The position numbers and the translations under genes are program-made. 16,166 bases of DNA from NCBI GenBank assembly GCA_026982515.1, contig JALSGY010000297.1:1-16166 (forward strand), written 5' to 3'. Positions 9,763 to 16,166 of the stretch are shown here, in pieces (the first letter of the stretch is position 1; each line of letters begins with the position of its first letter). The stretch is from Paracoccaceae bacterium. GTDB lineage: Bacteria > Pseudomonadota > Alphaproteobacteria > Rhodobacterales > Rhodobacteraceae. The notes under the pieces are model-generated. The model was not told the origin of the DNA and ran no database searches. It was given only the letters and a program-made list of their open reading frames with translations.

Positions 9763-10907
9763 GCTATCTCGAATACAGGGTTCAGACCGTCCCCAGCGGA
9801 TGGCGCAAGATCCTCCACCTCAACTGGCCGGTGGTGGTGCTGCTGATCACGGTGGCCGGCTACGGTTTCCTGATGCTCTACTCCATCGCCGGAGGCAGCC
9901 TCCAGCCCTGGGCAGAACCCCAGATGATGCGCTTTGCCGTCGGCATGGTGATCATGTTCGCCATCGCCATGGTACCGATCTGGTTCTGGCGCAACATGGC
10001 CGGGCTGGCCTATGCCGGCACGCTGTTTCTGCTGCTGCTGGTGGAATTCGTCGGCGTGGCCGGCATGGGGGCCCAGCGCTGGATCGACCTGGGCTTCATG
10101 CGCCTGCAGCCGTCCGAACTGGCCAAGATAACCCTGGTGATGATCCTGGCCGCCTATTACGACTGGCTCGACGTGGACAAGACCTCGCGCCCCTTGTGGG
10201 TGCTGATCCCGCTGGTGATCATCCTGCTGCCCACCTTCCTGGTGCTGCGCCAGCCCGATCTGGGCACCGCCATCCTGATGATGGCCGGCGGCGGCATCAT
10301 GATGTTCCTGGCCGGGGTACACTGGCTCTATTTCGCCATGGTACTGGCCCTGGGGGCGGGGCTTGTCTACGCGGTGCTTGCCTCGCGCGGCACCTCCTGG
10401 CAACTGCTCAACGATTACCAGTACCGACGCATCGACACCTTCCTCGACCCCTCGAACGATCCGCTGGGGGCGGGCTACAATATCACCCAGTCCAAGATCG
10501 CCCTGGGCTCGGGCGGCTGGACGGGACGCGGCTTCATGCAGGGAACCCAGAGCCGGCTCAACTTCCTGCCCGAGAAGCAGACCGATTTCATCTTCACGAC
10601 CCTGGCCGAGGAATTCGGCTTCGTGGGATCGATCTCGCTGCTGGCGCTCTATGCGCTCATCCTCTTCTTCCTGGTGATCTCGGCACTGAACAACCGCGAC
10701 AGGTTCGGCGCGCTGACCACGCTGGGGGTGGCTGCCACGTTCTTTCTGTATTTCGCCGTCAACATGGCGATGGTGATGGGGCTGGCACCGGTGGTCGGCG
10801 TACCGCTGCCGCTGGTCTCCTACGGTGGCTCGGCGATGCTGGTGCTGCTGGCAGCCTTCGGACTGACACAGAGCGCGCATGTCCACAGGCCAAGGGGGAA
10901 GCGATGA
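9759..10907 (+). CDS. rodA: Peptidoglycan glycosyltransferase RodA
   Basis: SEDS-family membrane glycosyltransferase that polymerises lipid II with PBP2. The 382-residue polytopic protein has about ten hydrophobic segments. Family motifs are clear: MGAQRWIDLGFMRLQPSELAK (E120, K123), LRQPDLGTA, and NFLPEKQTDFIF with the conserved Asp at 276. The C-terminal VVGVPLPLVSYGGSAML is diagnostic of RodA/FtsW. Its place after mrdA marks it as RodA rather than FtsW. Its start overlaps mrdA as ATGA, and its stop overlaps the next gene in the same way. Confidence 0.96.
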   Translation: MSYLEYRVQTVPSGWRKILHLNWPVVVLLITVAGYGFLMLYSIAGGSLQPWAEPQMMRFAVGMVIMFAIAMVPIWFWRNMAGLAYAGTLFLLLLVEFVGVAGMGAQRWIDLGFMRLQPSELAKITLVMILAAYYDWLDVDKTSRPLWVLIPLVIILLPTFLVLRQPDLGTAILMMAGGGIMMFLAGVHWLYFAMVLALGAGLVYAVLASRGTSWQLLNDYQYRRIDTFLDPSNDPLGAGYNITQSKIALGSGGWTGRGFMQGTQSRLNFLPEKQTDFIFTTLAEEFGFVGSISLLALYALILFFLVISALNNRDRFGALTTLGVAATFFLYFAVNMAMVMGLAPVVGVPLPLVSYGGSAMLVLLAAFGLTQSAHVHRPRGKR

Positions 10908-11836
10908 CGCTGAAAGTGCTGTTCTCGGCTCCGCCGCAACAATGGAGCGCGTTCCGCGCACCGCTGGACAGGGCGTTTCGGGAGGCCGGACTCGATACTG
11001 ATCTGCGGTACGATCACCCGCCCGGCGAAGTGGATTACATCGTATACGCCCCCAGCGGCGGGCTGTCCGATTTCACCCCCTTCACCCGTGCGAAGGCGGT
11101 GCTCAGCCTGTGGGCCGGGGTCGAGAGCATCGTTGCGAACCCGACCCTGAAGATCCCGCTCACCCGGATGGTCGACAGCGGCCTGGCCGAAGGCATGGTG
11201 GAATGGGTGAGCGGCCACGTGCTGCGCCATCACCTGGGGCTGGACGTGCATATCACCCGCCGCGATCCCCGCTGGAATCCGGTCGTCCCGCCGCTGGCGC
11301 GGCACCGGCGGGTGGGGCTTCTGGGGCTGGGCGCGCTGGGCTCGGCCTGTGCCAGGGCCCTGGCGGGGCTGAACTTCAATGTCTCCGGCTGGAGCAGACG
11401 GCCCCGCCAGGTGGAAGGCATTACCTGCCTGCACGGCGAGGCAGGATTGGCACAGATCCTCTCGCACAGTGAAATCCTCGTGCTGCTGCTGCCGCTGACC
11501 CCGACCACGGAGAACCTGCTCGACGAGAGGCGCCTTGCCCTGCTGCCACGCGGGGCGTTCATCCTCAATCCCGGGCGCGGGGCGCTGATCGATGACGAGG
11601 CACTGATCGCCGCTCTCGACAGCGGACAGCTGGCCCATGCCACGCTCGACGTCTTTCGCACCGAGCCCCTGCCCCCCGAGCACCCATTCTGGGCGCATCC
11701 ACGGGTGACGGTCACCCCGCATATCGCCTCGGAAACCCGCGCCGAAACCGCCAGCCAGGTGGTGGCCGAGAACATTCGCCGCGCCGAGGCCGGAGAGCCG
11801 TTGCTGTTTCTCGTCGACCGCGACGCGGGGTATTGA
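10904..11836 (+). CDS. 2-hydroxyacid dehydrogenase, glyoxylate/hydroxypyruvate reductase A type
   Basis: NAD(P)H-dependent reductase of the D-isomer-specific 2-hydroxyacid dehydrogenase family, probably reducing glyoxylate or hydroxypyruvate. The 310-residue protein has the nucleotide motif GLGALG at 141-146, the catalytic residues R225 (NPGRG), E254 (RTEP) and H273 (PHIAS), and a GWSRR segment after the second Rossmann strand. The two basic residues there suggest NADPH preference, as in GhrA. The ATG at 10904 overlaps the rodA stop by 4 nt and is preceded by GGGGGAAG. The same frame stays open back to 9800 inside rodA, but that part is only a shadow. It is the last gene of the rod operon. 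Its substrate and any link to wall synthesis are unknown. Confidence 0.9.
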   Translation: MTLKVLFSAPPQQWSAFRAPLDRAFREAGLDTDLRYDHPPGEVDYIVYAPSGGLSDFTPFTRAKAVLSLWAGVESIVANPTLKIPLTRMVDSGLAEGMVEWVSGHVLRHHLGLDVHITRRDPRWNPVVPPLARHRRVGLLGLGALGSACARALAGLNFNVSGWSRRPRQVEGITCLHGEAGLAQILSHSEILVLLLPLTPTTENLLDERRLALLPRGAFILNPGRGALIDDEALIAALDSGQLAHATLDVFRTEPLPPEHPFWAHPRVTVTPHIASETRAETASQVVAENIRRAEAGEPLLFLVDRDAGY

Positions 11837-11860
11837 AGCAGACGAACCGGGGTATCGGCA

Positions 11861-11889
11861 TCCCGGAAGACAGGATTTTCCGCGGGGAG
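11861..11889. terminator. Weak hairpin between convergent genes
   Basis: TCCCGGAA (11861-11868) can pair with TTCC and then GGGA (within 11878-11889) with a small bulge and a loop containing ATT. It lies between the convergent dehydrogenase and SseB genes, where a bidirectional terminator is expected. There is no clear T-tract. Confidence 0.2.
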
Positions 11890-11938
11890 ATCGCGACATC
11901 GCCTCTGGCGTAGGGGTCTCCGAGCGAAAGAGAAGACT

Positions 11939-12727
11939 TCAGCGCAGACGCGGCGGGGCGTCCGGATCGGAGCCGGGGGCGGCGGGCGAGGCGCCGGCGG
12001 GTTCCGGCTGCGGCAGATCCACCCGAAGCCCCACCCGCTCGAGCACCTCCACGGTCGGGTCGTCGGGCTGAAGGAACACCACGTCCAGCTCGCCCGCCTC
12101 CACACCGGAGAACACGAGCGCCTCGCGCACCGCCTGCGAGAGCGCCTCATGGGCCTGAGGCGCCACCCCGATGAACACGAGCAGATTGCCCTGACGGCCG
12201 CTGCGGTAGCGCACCGCCGCCAGGTAGGCGGTTCGGGCAAGGCCCGCGGCGGTGGCCAGCTTGGCATCGAGGGCCTGCAGCAGGATCTCGGGCATGTCGA
12301 GGGGCGGCGAGAGTTCTTCGGGCACCTCCTCTTGCTGATCGGGCTGCTCGGCCAGCACCCCGGCCAGCCAGTCGACGGCCGCAGCCGGGATCAGGGTAGA
12401 GGATGGCGCCACCTCGGGGTTGAGCGCCAGACCCACCCCTTGGCCCGCCAGCATGCTGGCGACGGCCCGGCCCGACATCGCCGCATAGGGGGTAATCTCG
12501 CCGGCGAAATCGACCATGCGCTCCTCGCGGTCGAAGACCAGCACGTAATCCCCGCCCTGCACGGTGAATACCCTGGGTTCGATATGTTCGCCCGCCGGCT
12601 CGCTGGCCAGCATCAGGAAAAGCTCGGCATCGGCGAGGCGCTCGTAGAAGCGCAGGCGGAGGGTATCGTCGTCACCGGCGGCATCAAGCGCCGTCTTGGC
12701 GGCATCGAGGGGGGTTTCTTCGGTCAT
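11939..12727 (-). CDS. SseB-family protein
   Basis: The 262-residue cytosolic protein is recognised as SseB-like from its two-domain layout. An N-terminal SseB domain at about 20-125 contains FYERLADAELFLML, then VFDREERMVDFAG and PYAAMSGRAVASML. An SseB C-terminal domain at about 140-240 contains AYLAAVRY and LDVVFLQPDDP. E. coli sseB was named for enhanced serine sensitivity when overexpressed, and its molecular role is unknown. The last 25 or so residues are Pro/Ala-rich and probably disordered. The ATG at 12727 overlaps the stop of the upstream glycosylase gene (ATGA on the minus strand), so the two form an operon. The family call is good; the function is not assignable. Confidence 0.85.
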   Translation of the reverse strand: MTEETPLDAAKTALDAAGDDDTLRLRFYERLADAELFLMLASEPAGEHIEPRVFTVQGGDYVLVFDREERMVDFAGEITPYAAMSGRAVASMLAGQGVGLALNPEVAPSSTLIPAAAVDWLAGVLAEQPDQQEEVPEELSPPLDMPEILLQALDAKLATAAGLARTAYLAAVRYRSGRQGNLLVFIGVAPQAHEALSQAVREALVFSGVEAGELDVVFLQPDDPTVEVLERVGLRVDLPQPEPAGASPAAPGSDPDAPPRLR

Positions 12728-13320
12728 TCAAGAACCTCTTTCACACGGGCTCTCAGTGCCGGAAGAACCTCGGCCTCGAACCATGGATTGCGTTTCAGCC
12801 ATGCTGTATTGCGCCAGGACGGATGCGGCAAGGGGAAGCATCGTGGCGCATGGTCGCGCCAGCGGGCGACGGTTTCGGTAACCGGGCCCGGATTTTCCAG
12901 ATGCCAGCGATGGGCATGCCCGCCGACCAGGACGGTCAGCGGCACCGGCCCGAGGGCCGCGATCAGGCGGGCATGCCAGGTACGGGCGCACAGGGGCGGT
13001 GGCGGCAGGTCCGCTCCTCTGGCGTCATAACCGGGAAAGCAGAAGGCCATCGGAATGATGGCGATGCGGCTGCGATCGTAGAAGGTTTCCTCATCTATTC
13101 CCAGCCATTGGCGCAGCCTGTCGCCGGACGGGTCGGTGAAGGGCCTGCCGGAGCGGTGCACCCTCTGGCCCGGCGCCTGCCCCGCGATCAGGATGCGCGG
13201 GCGCGGGCCGAACCAGGCCACCGGGCGGGGCTCGTGCGCGGTTGCGGTTGCGGCAAAACGCCCGGCGCACAGCCGGCAGGCACGAATCCCGATACGGAGA
13301 TCTTCAAGAACGTCAGGCAC
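12724..13320 (-). CDS. Uracil-DNA glycosylase superfamily protein, family-4-like
   Basis: Probably a DNA repair glycosylase of the uracil-DNA glycosylase fold. The 198-residue protein begins with GTG at 13320; an in-frame stop lies just upstream. Motif 1 is GQAPG (47-51), followed by GRPFTDPSGDRLRQWLG. The late motif is HPSWRN near the C-terminus. Cysteines C15, C18, C94 and C111 (C-x2-C ... C-x16-C) match the spacing of the [4Fe-4S] ligands in family-4 enzymes. The odd point is Gln48 in motif 1, where family-4 enzymes usually have Glu (GEAPG), so activity or substrate may differ. It overlaps the SseB gene downstream by 4 nt. The superfamily is certain, but the exact substrate is not. Confidence 0.85.
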   Translation of the reverse strand: MPDVLEDLRIGIRACRLCAGRFAATATAHEPRPVAWFGPRPRILIAGQAPGQRVHRSGRPFTDPSGDRLRQWLGIDEETFYDRSRIAIIPMAFCFPGYDARGADLPPPPLCARTWHARLIAALGPVPLTVLVGGHAHRWHLENPGPVTETVARWRDHAPRCFPLPHPSWRNTAWLKRNPWFEAEVLPALRARVKEVLE

Positions 13321-13462
13321 GCGAACTGCCTATCCCGATGCCCGGCAAAGGACAATTCCCTCTTATATTACTCTCATATTTCTAGAAATATGGAATCTTG
13401 AAACGGGATGCGATTGACGACATCGATCTGACACGCACGGCCGCGGCCTTTCCGCGCTTGGC
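13321..13462. other. AT-rich regulatory-looking spacer
   Basis: This is the first part of a 525-bp stretch (13321-13845) without an intact gene. Positions 13355-13400 are strikingly AT-rich for this window and include the 18-bp palindrome. TATATT reads rightward at 13364-13369, and TAATAT (13365-13370) reads leftward about 45-50 nt before the glycosylase start. A 24-codon frame starting TTG at 13398 (LKRDAIDDIDLTRTAAAF) ends at 13472. It may be the start of, or a frameshifted part of, the decayed gene that follows. No RNA gene was recognised. Confidence 0.5.
13375..13392. promoter_or_regulatory. Perfect 18-bp palindrome, probable operator
   Basis: CATATTTCTAGAAATATG is a perfect inverted repeat without a spacer. 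It lies 55 bp upstream of the leftward glycosylase-SseB pair and about 70 bp upstream of the permease remnant. Its length and symmetry suit a dimeric helix-turn-helix repressor site. The regulator is not identifiable from this window, and it may have been lost with the permease locus. Confidence 0.55.
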
Positions 13463-13762
13463 TCCGAGCTGATTGCCAGACTGCTGGGCGGGCCGGGTGC
13501 CGGGCCGGTGCTGCTGGAAGCACTGGTAGACGCGCCGGCCTATCTGAACGGCTACGCCGTGGTGCCGCTGGTGGATGCGCTGCTGGAACAGGGGATGGCC
13601 GAAGGCGCCGCGATGTCCTTCGTCATTGCCGGCGGGGTCAGTTCCATCCCGGCGGCGCTGGCCGTGTGGGCCCTGGTGAAACCGAGGGTGTTTGCCGCCT
13701 ATCTCGGAATCGCCCTGCCGGGGGCGGTTCTTGCCGGTTTCGCCTGGGGCACGATCGCCTGA
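13463..13762 (+). pseudogene. C-terminal remnant of a YraQ-type permease
   Basis: About 100 codons encode a recognisable permease C-terminus: PAYLNGYAVVPLVDALLEQG, then AAMSFVIAGGVSSIPAA and WALVKPRVFAAYLG, ending WGTIA before TGA. Full-length permeases of this family are several hundred residues with an N-terminal half of similar membrane segments. Here the frame is closed by a TGA at 13415-13417, and nothing upstream encodes the missing part. Similarity appears to begin near codons for GSELIARLLGG (13463 on). The short frame at 13398-13472 reads into this point in another register, consistent with a frameshift plus a larger deletion. GTG at 13508 could start an 84-residue peptide, but no good ribosome site was seen. 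I judge it decayed. Confidence 0.65.
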
Positions 13763-13829
13763 GCGTTCATTTTTCCGGCATCTGCTTGCCCCCCCGTTTT
13801 CCTTGGACTATCCCACCCCAAACGCTTCT

Positions 13830-13836
13830 GGGGAGG
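13830..13836 (+). promoter_or_regulatory. Strong Shine-Dalgarno of nhaA
   Basis: GGGGAGG lies 9 nt before the ATG at 13846 and fixes the nhaA start. The rest of 13763-13829 shows a C-run and no clear promoter hexamers or riboswitch. Confidence 0.6.
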
Positions 13837-13845
13837 TCGTGAGAA

Positions 13846-15126
13846 ATGTACAGGGTCTGGAACTTCGTCACCAACTATTCCCTGCTGCTGCTCATCGGCG
13901 CGGTACTGGCGCTGATCTGGGCCAATACCAACCCCGAGGCCTACCACGACTTCGTCGAATACGTGCTGATCGACGACTTCATCATCGGCAACCCCTATGT
14001 CGCCGAGGATGGCACGATCAAGCGCACCCTGACCCTGCACTACCTCGTCAACGATGTGCTGATGGCCTTCTTCTTCGCCATTGCCGCCAAGGAAGTCTGG
14101 GAAGCCGTGATCCTGAAGAACGGTTCGCTGCGCGGACGCAAGGCGGCTACGCCGCTGTTTGCCACCGTCGGCGGCATGCTTGGGCCGATCACGGTTTACC
14201 TCGGGCTGGCGATGTTTCTGGGCTCGGATGTCTATGACGCGGTGGCCCGCGGCTGGGCGATCCCGACGGCAACCGACATCGCCTTTTCCTACCTGGTGGG
14301 CCGCGTGGTGTTCGGTGCCGGGCACCCGGCGGTGCGCTTCCTGCTGCTCCTGGCCATTGCCGACGATGCTGCCGGGCTGATCATTCTGGCCGTCTTCTAC
14401 CCCTCGGCCGAGGTTGCCCCCGAATGGCTGCTGTTCTCCTTCGGCGCGGCGCTGGCGGCCTATGTCCTCTTCAACTGGCTGCCGCTGAAGCTTGATGGAG
14501 ACGATCCTCTGAGGCCGCGTTCCACCTGGGTGCGCCGCAAGCTCTTCGTCTGGCCCTATGCGGTTGCGGGGGCGCTCAGCTGGTATGGTTTCATGCGCTC
14601 GGGGCTGGAGCCGGCGCTGGGCCTGGTGCCGGTGGTGCTGGCCATCCCCCACGCCGATCGCGCCTTCGGCATCTTCTCGGAGGCCGAACAGTACCTGGGC
14701 GACCTTCTCAACCGCATCGAACACCTGCTCAAGCACCCGGTGGAGATCATCCTGTTCTTCTTCGGGCTGTTCAATGCCGGGGTCCAGTTCTCTTCCATCG
14801 GCGCGCCGACCTGGCTGGTGCTGTCCGGTCTGATCATCGGCAAACCGCTGGGGATCCTGATATTCGGCTGGATCGCCGCGGTGCCGCTGAAGCTGGGCCT
14901 GCCCGCGGGCATGCGCACCATCGATCTGGTGGTGGTGGGATGCGTGGCGGCGATCGGCTTTACCGTCTCGCTGTTCGTGGCCTCGGTGGCCTTCGACGGC
15001 GGCACCACGCTGGAGGGCATCAACGTGCAGGACGCGGCCAAGATGGGCGCCCTGTTCAGCTTCTTCGCGGCTATCATCGCCCTGGTCGCAGGCAAGGTGT
15101 TCCGGGTGGAAAAACAGCCAGGCTGA
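13846..15126 (+). CDS. nhaA: Na+/H+ antiporter NhaA
   Basis: Inner-membrane antiporter that exports Na+ (or Li+) in exchange for H+, supporting pH and salt tolerance. The 426-residue protein carries about 12 hydrophobic segments and the functional residues of the family. The paired aspartates are D173-D174 (AIADDAAGLIILAVFY), T143-D144 lies in PTATDIAFSYLVG at the broken-helix crossing, and a lysine is at 333 in IIGKPLGI, matching the K300 region of E. coli NhaA. It is some 40 residues longer than the E. coli protein, mainly through an insert after the first helix (DDFIIGNPYVAEDGTIKR) and a longer central loop. It appears to be a single gene. No nhaR-type regulator is adjacent. Confidence 0.95.
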   Translation: MYRVWNFVTNYSLLLLIGAVLALIWANTNPEAYHDFVEYVLIDDFIIGNPYVAEDGTIKRTLTLHYLVNDVLMAFFFAIAAKEVWEAVILKNGSLRGRKAATPLFATVGGMLGPITVYLGLAMFLGSDVYDAVARGWAIPTATDIAFSYLVGRVVFGAGHPAVRFLLLLAIADDAAGLIILAVFYPSAEVAPEWLLFSFGAALAAYVLFNWLPLKLDGDDPLRPRSTWVRRKLFVWPYAVAGALSWYGFMRSGLEPALGLVPVVLAIPHADRAFGIFSEAEQYLGDLLNRIEHLLKHPVEIILFFFGLFNAGVQFSSIGAPTWLVLSGLIIGKPLGILIFGWIAAVPLKLGLPAGMRTIDLVVVGCVAAIGFTVSLFVASVAFDGGTTLEGINVQDAAKMGALFSFFAAIIALVAGKVFRVEKQPG

Positions 15127-15214
15127 GCACCGCTTCCCGCCCCGCGACAGGCGCCCCGGCGGGCGGGATTTCACCCCATCCGCCGCGCCGGTGCGGCGAG
15201 GCCTGCGAAGATCG

Positions 15215-15244
15215 TTGTGTTTTCCTTGACCTTTCCGACATAAT
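15215..15244 (+). promoter_or_regulatory. Candidate promoter of the capsule-export genes
   Basis: TTGTGT (15215-15220) and CATAAT (15239-15244) are 18 nt apart. Transcription would start near 15251, leaving a leader of about 75 nt before the ABC ATPase. TTGACC at 15226-15231 is a better -35 by sequence, but it is only 7 nt from the -10. The match is moderate. Confidence 0.4.
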
Positions 15245-15324
15245 GATGGCGAAAAGAGCAGTCAGGATCATCGTCAGAAAGGGCCGGACAAGGGCCGGAG
15301 GCATCGCATCGAGGCAGGGCACGG

Positions 15325-15978
15325 ATGCTGGAGTTTCGCAACGTCAGCAAGTCCTTCTGGACAGGGAAACAGCGCAAGGTCATCCTCGACCGGGCCTCGT
15401 TTCGCGTCGAACTGGGCAACAGCCTCGGCATTCTCGCCCCCAACGGCACCGGCAAGACCACGATCATCAACATGATGGCCGGGCTGGAAAAGCCCGACGA
15501 GGGGGAAATCTGCAAGACCTGCCGGGTCTCCTTTCCCCTGGGCTTCATGGGGGGGCTCAACAACAAGCACTCGGCGCGGGAAAACGCGCGCTTCATCGCC
15601 CGGCTCTACGGGCTCGATCCCGATTACATCGAGGCCTTCACCCGCTGGCTGACAGGGATTGACGAATATTACGACATGCCCGTGGGCACCTACAGCTCGG
15701 GCATGCGCTCACGCTTCAGTTTCGCGCTGCTTCTGGCGCTGGAATTTGATATATACCTGATCGACGAAGGCATGCCCGGCACGACGGATGCCGAATTCAA
15801 CAGAAAGGCGGGCTCGATACTGAGGGACAGGCTGGAGAACGCGACCGTCATCGTGGTTTCGCATCAGCCGTCGACACTGGAAAAGTTCTGCCGCTCCGCC
15901 GCAGTTCTCCGTGACGGAAAGCTCCTGATGTTCGACACGCTGGAAGAGGCAAAGGCACTTTATGACTACAAAGCCTAG
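15325..15978 (+). CDS. kpsT: ABC transporter ATPase, KpsT-like capsule polysaccharide exporter
   Basis: Cytosolic ATPase that would power export of lipid-linked capsular polysaccharide with a KpsM-type permease. The 217-residue protein is the usual KpsT length. Walker A is APNGTGKT (38-45), the signature is YSSGM (123-127, the variant typical of KpsT/Wzt-type exporters rather than LSGGQ), Walker B is IYLIDEG (D147, E148), and the switch His is H180 (VVSHQP). FPLGFMGGLNNKHSARENARF is also characteristic of this subfamily. The next gene overlaps it by 17 nt and looks like a KpsE-type protein. The permease is not in this window. Wzt-like O-antigen export is the main alternative, but such proteins are often longer. 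Confidence 0.85.
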   Translation: MLEFRNVSKSFWTGKQRKVILDRASFRVELGNSLGILAPNGTGKTTIINMMAGLEKPDEGEICKTCRVSFPLGFMGGLNNKHSARENARFIARLYGLDPDYIEAFTRWLTGIDEYYDMPVGTYSSGMRSRFSFALLLALEFDIYLIDEGMPGTTDAEFNRKAGSILRDRLENATVIVVSHQPSTLEKFCRSAAVLRDGKLLMFDTLEEAKALYDYKA

Positions 15979-16166
15979 AGCAAAGAAATTCCGCATCCGA
16001 CGCAGCGGATCGCTGGCCGGGCAACTGGGCGGGAAGGACGGCGAGGGCCGCCACAAGCCCACCCCCGCGAAAGGAGGCGGCACGGCTGACGCGAACCCCT
16101 TCGAGGGTCATGGCACCGAAGACGGCTTCGGCAGCGAGCCATTCCCCACCGCTGCCAGGGCGCCCG
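15962..16166 (+). CDS. Capsule export inner-membrane protein, KpsE-like (partial, 5' end)
   Basis: An open frame of 68 codons begins with ATG at 15962 and runs off the window. It starts MTTKPRAKKFRIRRSGSLAG and continues in a Gly/Pro-rich polar stretch (KPTPAKGGG, NPFEGHGTEDGFG). The basic N-terminus and low-complexity lead-in fit the cytoplasmic N-terminal tail of KpsE-type capsule proteins in Rhodobacterales, which precedes the first membrane helix. That match is from memory of the family, and no membrane segment is reached here. The 17-nt overlap with the kpsT-like gene supports translational coupling and a shared export role. Confidence 0.65.
   Translation, partial: MTTKPRAKKFRIRRSGSLAGQLGGKDGEGRHKPTPAKGGGTADANPFEGHGTEDGFGSEPFPTAARAP

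Noticed and set aside
9800..10903. Open frame inside rodA leading into the dehydrogenase, as a fusion protein
   Set aside because: The stretch is out of frame with rodA and has shadow-type composition. Domain homology begins at MTLKVLFSAPP (10904).
12724..13320. UdgX-type crosslinking glycosylase, suggested by RVH at residues 53-55
   Set aside because: In UdgX the KRRIH loop lies elsewhere in the protein, after the second motif region. Here RVH sits directly behind motif 1.
15137..15175. Terminator after nhaA from CCCGCC and GGCGGG repeats
   Set aside because: The arms are short and separated by a long GC-rich loop with several equal alternatives, and only ATTTC follows.
15243..15324. Small gene starting ATGATGGCGAAAAGAG upstream of the ABC ATPase
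   Set aside because: The frame runs straight into the ATPase coding region out of register, gives Arg/Gln-rich shadow protein and overlaps the likely promoter.

Overview
This window looks like the chromosome of a high-GC alphaproteobacterium, most likely of the Rhodobacterales. That placement is an inference from the GC-rich third codon positions, the mreB-mreC-mreD-PBP2-rodA cluster, and the style of the LeuA, NhaA and capsule-export proteins. Nearly all of the sequence is ordinary core genome. I see no insertion sequence, phage gene, tRNA, rRNA or CRISPR array.

Left part (1-5168). Nothing is assignable in 1-110. nadE (glutamine-dependent NAD+ synthetase) runs leftward and shares a 146-bp divergent spacer with a rightward gene for an exported protein of 18 exact 23-residue MORN repeats. 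Next comes leuA (2-isopropylmalate synthase). In front of leuA is an unannotated 28-codon leader-peptide gene with a run of four Leu codons, followed by a 10-bp perfect hairpin. This is the layout of a ribosome-mediated leucine attenuator.

Middle (5169-11836). After possible terminators comes the rod-shape operon mreB, mreC, mreD, mrdA (PBP2) and rodA, joined by a short gap and then by 4-8 nt overlaps. It encodes the cytoskeletal filament, its periplasmic and membrane partners, and the transpeptidase/glycosyltransferase pair of the elongasome. A sixth gene, a GhrA-type 2-hydroxyacid dehydrogenase, overlaps rodA by 4 nt and so appears to be co-translated.

Right part (11837-16166). A leftward pair overlaps by 4 nt: a family-4-like uracil-DNA glycosylase with four suitably spaced cysteines, then an SseB-family protein. 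Between this pair and nhaA lies a 525-bp stretch without an intact gene. It holds an AT-rich patch with a perfect 18-bp palindrome and the C-terminal remnant of a YraQ-type permease. nhaA (Na+/H+ antiporter) follows. The window ends with a KpsT-like capsule-export ATPase and the first 68 codons of an overlapping gene, probably its KpsE-like partner.

The strongest under-described signals are the leuA leader, the palindrome beside the decayed permease, and the two-repeat superperiod of the MORN protein. I did not find a wholly new multi-gene system.
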